From Pseudomonadota bacterium (lineage in GTDB: Bacteria > Pseudomonadota > Gammaproteobacteria > Steroidobacterales > Steroidobacteraceae), in the NCBI GenBank assembly GCA_021826035.1, contig JAKBBE010000122.1, positions 1-7,909 of the forward strand: a stretch of DNA of 7,909 nucleotides, read 5' to 3'. Below are positions 7,012 through 7,909 of this stretch, piece by piece. The position numbers and the translations under genes were made by a program. Each line of letters opens with the position of its first letter. Within the stretch, counting starts at the first letter, position 1. Under the pieces are notes generated by a model, which had not been told where the DNA came from, did no database searches, and was given only the letters and a program-made list of their open reading frames with translations.

Positions 7012-7782
7012 TCATCGGACCCCCGCCACCCGCGCGGGCGCAGCGGCAAGACGACCGAGGACCGCTCGACATTGCCTATCAATCGCATCGACCAGAACGC
7101 CCAGAGTCTCGCCTGCCGCAGTTAACCCGCGCAAGCTCGCGCCGAGCGCTGCGGCCTCATCGGGTAGGACCTGCGTCAGCTCCATGAGCGAGCCTCGAAG
7201 CTCCTCCGGTGGGTAACGGCAGCTTCGTGCGAGATCATCGAAGTGTCGCGGTTGGATTTGCCTCAAGCGGTAGTAGTTGCCCACCCGGATCGCGAGCTTC
7301 ATTTTCTGCACGGGAATGCGCCTGCGGTAAGGCCATGCGCTCGCCACATCGTAAAGCGGAGCGAGTCGCATGCTCGGGCGATCGGCGCCGCGAGCCACGA
7401 GAAGCGAATAGTTCTTGGCATGAGCGTCGGTCGCGGCAATCAAGTAGATGAAGCAGGCCGTGCGCATGAGTCGAGTGCGATCGGCGATGGGATCATCAGC
7501 ACTCTCAAGGAGTGCCATGATGTCCCGCAAACCCGGACCACCTTCGTTTTCGTATTTGGACGCGGGGTGAATGCCAAGCGCCTGGCAGCAGTCCTCTTGG
7601 TGGATTCTCACCCATCGGCCTCCGAGCACCACGCGGTCGTAACGCTCGGCGATGAGCGTGGGGACGTCACCGATCAAGCGCCAGTGAGTACGCGCGGAAG
7701 GCAGGCCCACACGGCGCGCGAGCTCGAGACAGAAATGCTCGTTCTCGGCAAAGCCATCGAAGTCGTTCGCAACTGGCTTGAA
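7012..7782 (-). pseudogene. hipA: HipA-type Ser/Thr kinase toxin, C-terminal two thirds, 5'-truncated
   Basis: A continuous 256-codon frame runs from Phe at 7782 to TGA at 7014-7012. It aligns by eye with E. coli HipA from its Lys-x-Pro segment to the C-terminus. Visible motifs in order are Asn-Glu-His-Phe-Cys, Glu-Arg-Tyr-Asp-Arg, Gln-Glu-Asp-Cys-Cys-Gln, Lys-Tyr-Glu followed by Gly-Gly-Pro-Gly, the catalytic loop Asp119-Ala-His-Ala-Lys-Asn (E. coli Asp309), and Leu-Tyr-Asp145 (E. coli Asp332). HipA kinases phosphorylate glutamyl-tRNA synthetase or similar targets and are held in check by HipB. Here an in-frame TAA at 7785-7783 directly precedes the first conserved residue, and the upstream 127 bases show no Ser-x-Ala-Gly-Ala-Gln phosphate-binding loop. 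A GTG at 7710 could start a 232-residue product, but it would lack that loop. No hipB is seen in the window. Confidence 0.82.
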
Positions 7783-7909
7783 TTAGAGTCCCGTCCTGAC
7801 CGCTCATCGCGCTGTTCCTGACAGCACTCGAGCGGTCTTGGCCCTGACGGGCCGTTGAGCGAGTTCACGGTTCTGCGTGGGGCGGCGCTGAGCGCGTCCG
7901 GCGGTCACC
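7783..7909. other. Sequence upstream of the hipA relic, not recognisable
   Basis: These 127 bases should encode the middle of HipA, including the phosphate-binding loop, if the gene were intact. None of the three minus-strand frames shows it, and frames are broken by stops. It is either foreign sequence joined by deletion or a heavily decayed hipA segment. The window ends here. Confidence 0.45.

Noticed and set aside
6831..7187. Forward 118-codon frame across the integrase end and hipA 3' end
   Set aside because: Only its first dozen residues are integrase-like; the rest is antisense to hipA and the unassigned junction.
7243..7821. Forward 192-codon frame opposite the hipA relic
   Set aside because: It is antisense to a segment with strong HipA kinase motifs and shows no domain of its own.
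7785..7909. Ala-Gly-x-Ala-Gln-like residues in one minus-strand frame resembling the HipA phosphate-binding loop
   Set aside because: The spacing to the Lys-Pro segment and the expected Trp/Pro residues do not fit, and two stops intervene; judged coincidence.

Overview
The window is high-GC DNA (about 65% by eye) with proteobacterial genes: an HAE1-type RND efflux pump with its periplasmic adaptor, a class C penicillin-binding protein (PBP4/DacB) and an APC amino-acid permease. The gene set and the tRNA-Arg-like remnant fit a gamma- or betaproteobacterial chromosome. No gene in the window fixes the genus.

Layout: 1-185 (+) is the C-terminal tail of the membrane-fusion (adaptor) protein. 195-3317 (+) is the complete inner-membrane RND pump of the same operon, starting GTG nine bases after the adaptor stop. 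No outer-membrane channel gene follows. The pump instead runs 23 bp into a convergent gene, 3295-4668 (-), an APC-family permease. Upstream of the permease on the same strand, 55 bp away, lies 4724-6175 (-), dacB, encoding a secreted D-Ala-D-Ala carboxypeptidase/endopeptidase. The dacB-permease pair is probably co-transcribed and may link cell-wall trimming (D-Ala release) to amino-acid uptake; that link is inference only.

Right of dacB the character changes. 6176-6313 is non-coding with one strong GC hairpin. 6314-6358 (-) matches the 3' part of a tRNA, from the anticodon loop to CCA, and looks like a tRNA-Arg(ACG) fragment; the 5' half is missing. It is followed by an AT-richer leader and then a tyrosine-integrase pseudogene (6506 to about 6870, +) that is spread over three reading frames and lacks its catalytic domain. 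Convergent to it is the C-terminal two thirds of a HipA-type Ser/Thr kinase toxin (7012-7782, -), cut at its 5' end by an in-frame stop. I read 6314-7909 as the decayed end of an integrative element that once inserted into a tRNA-Arg gene. On this model the fragment is the distal attachment site and an intact tRNA-Arg copy should lie to the right of the window.

I found no CRISPR array, intact mobile element or convincing new multigene system. The most interesting part is the tRNA-fragment/integrase/hipA debris.
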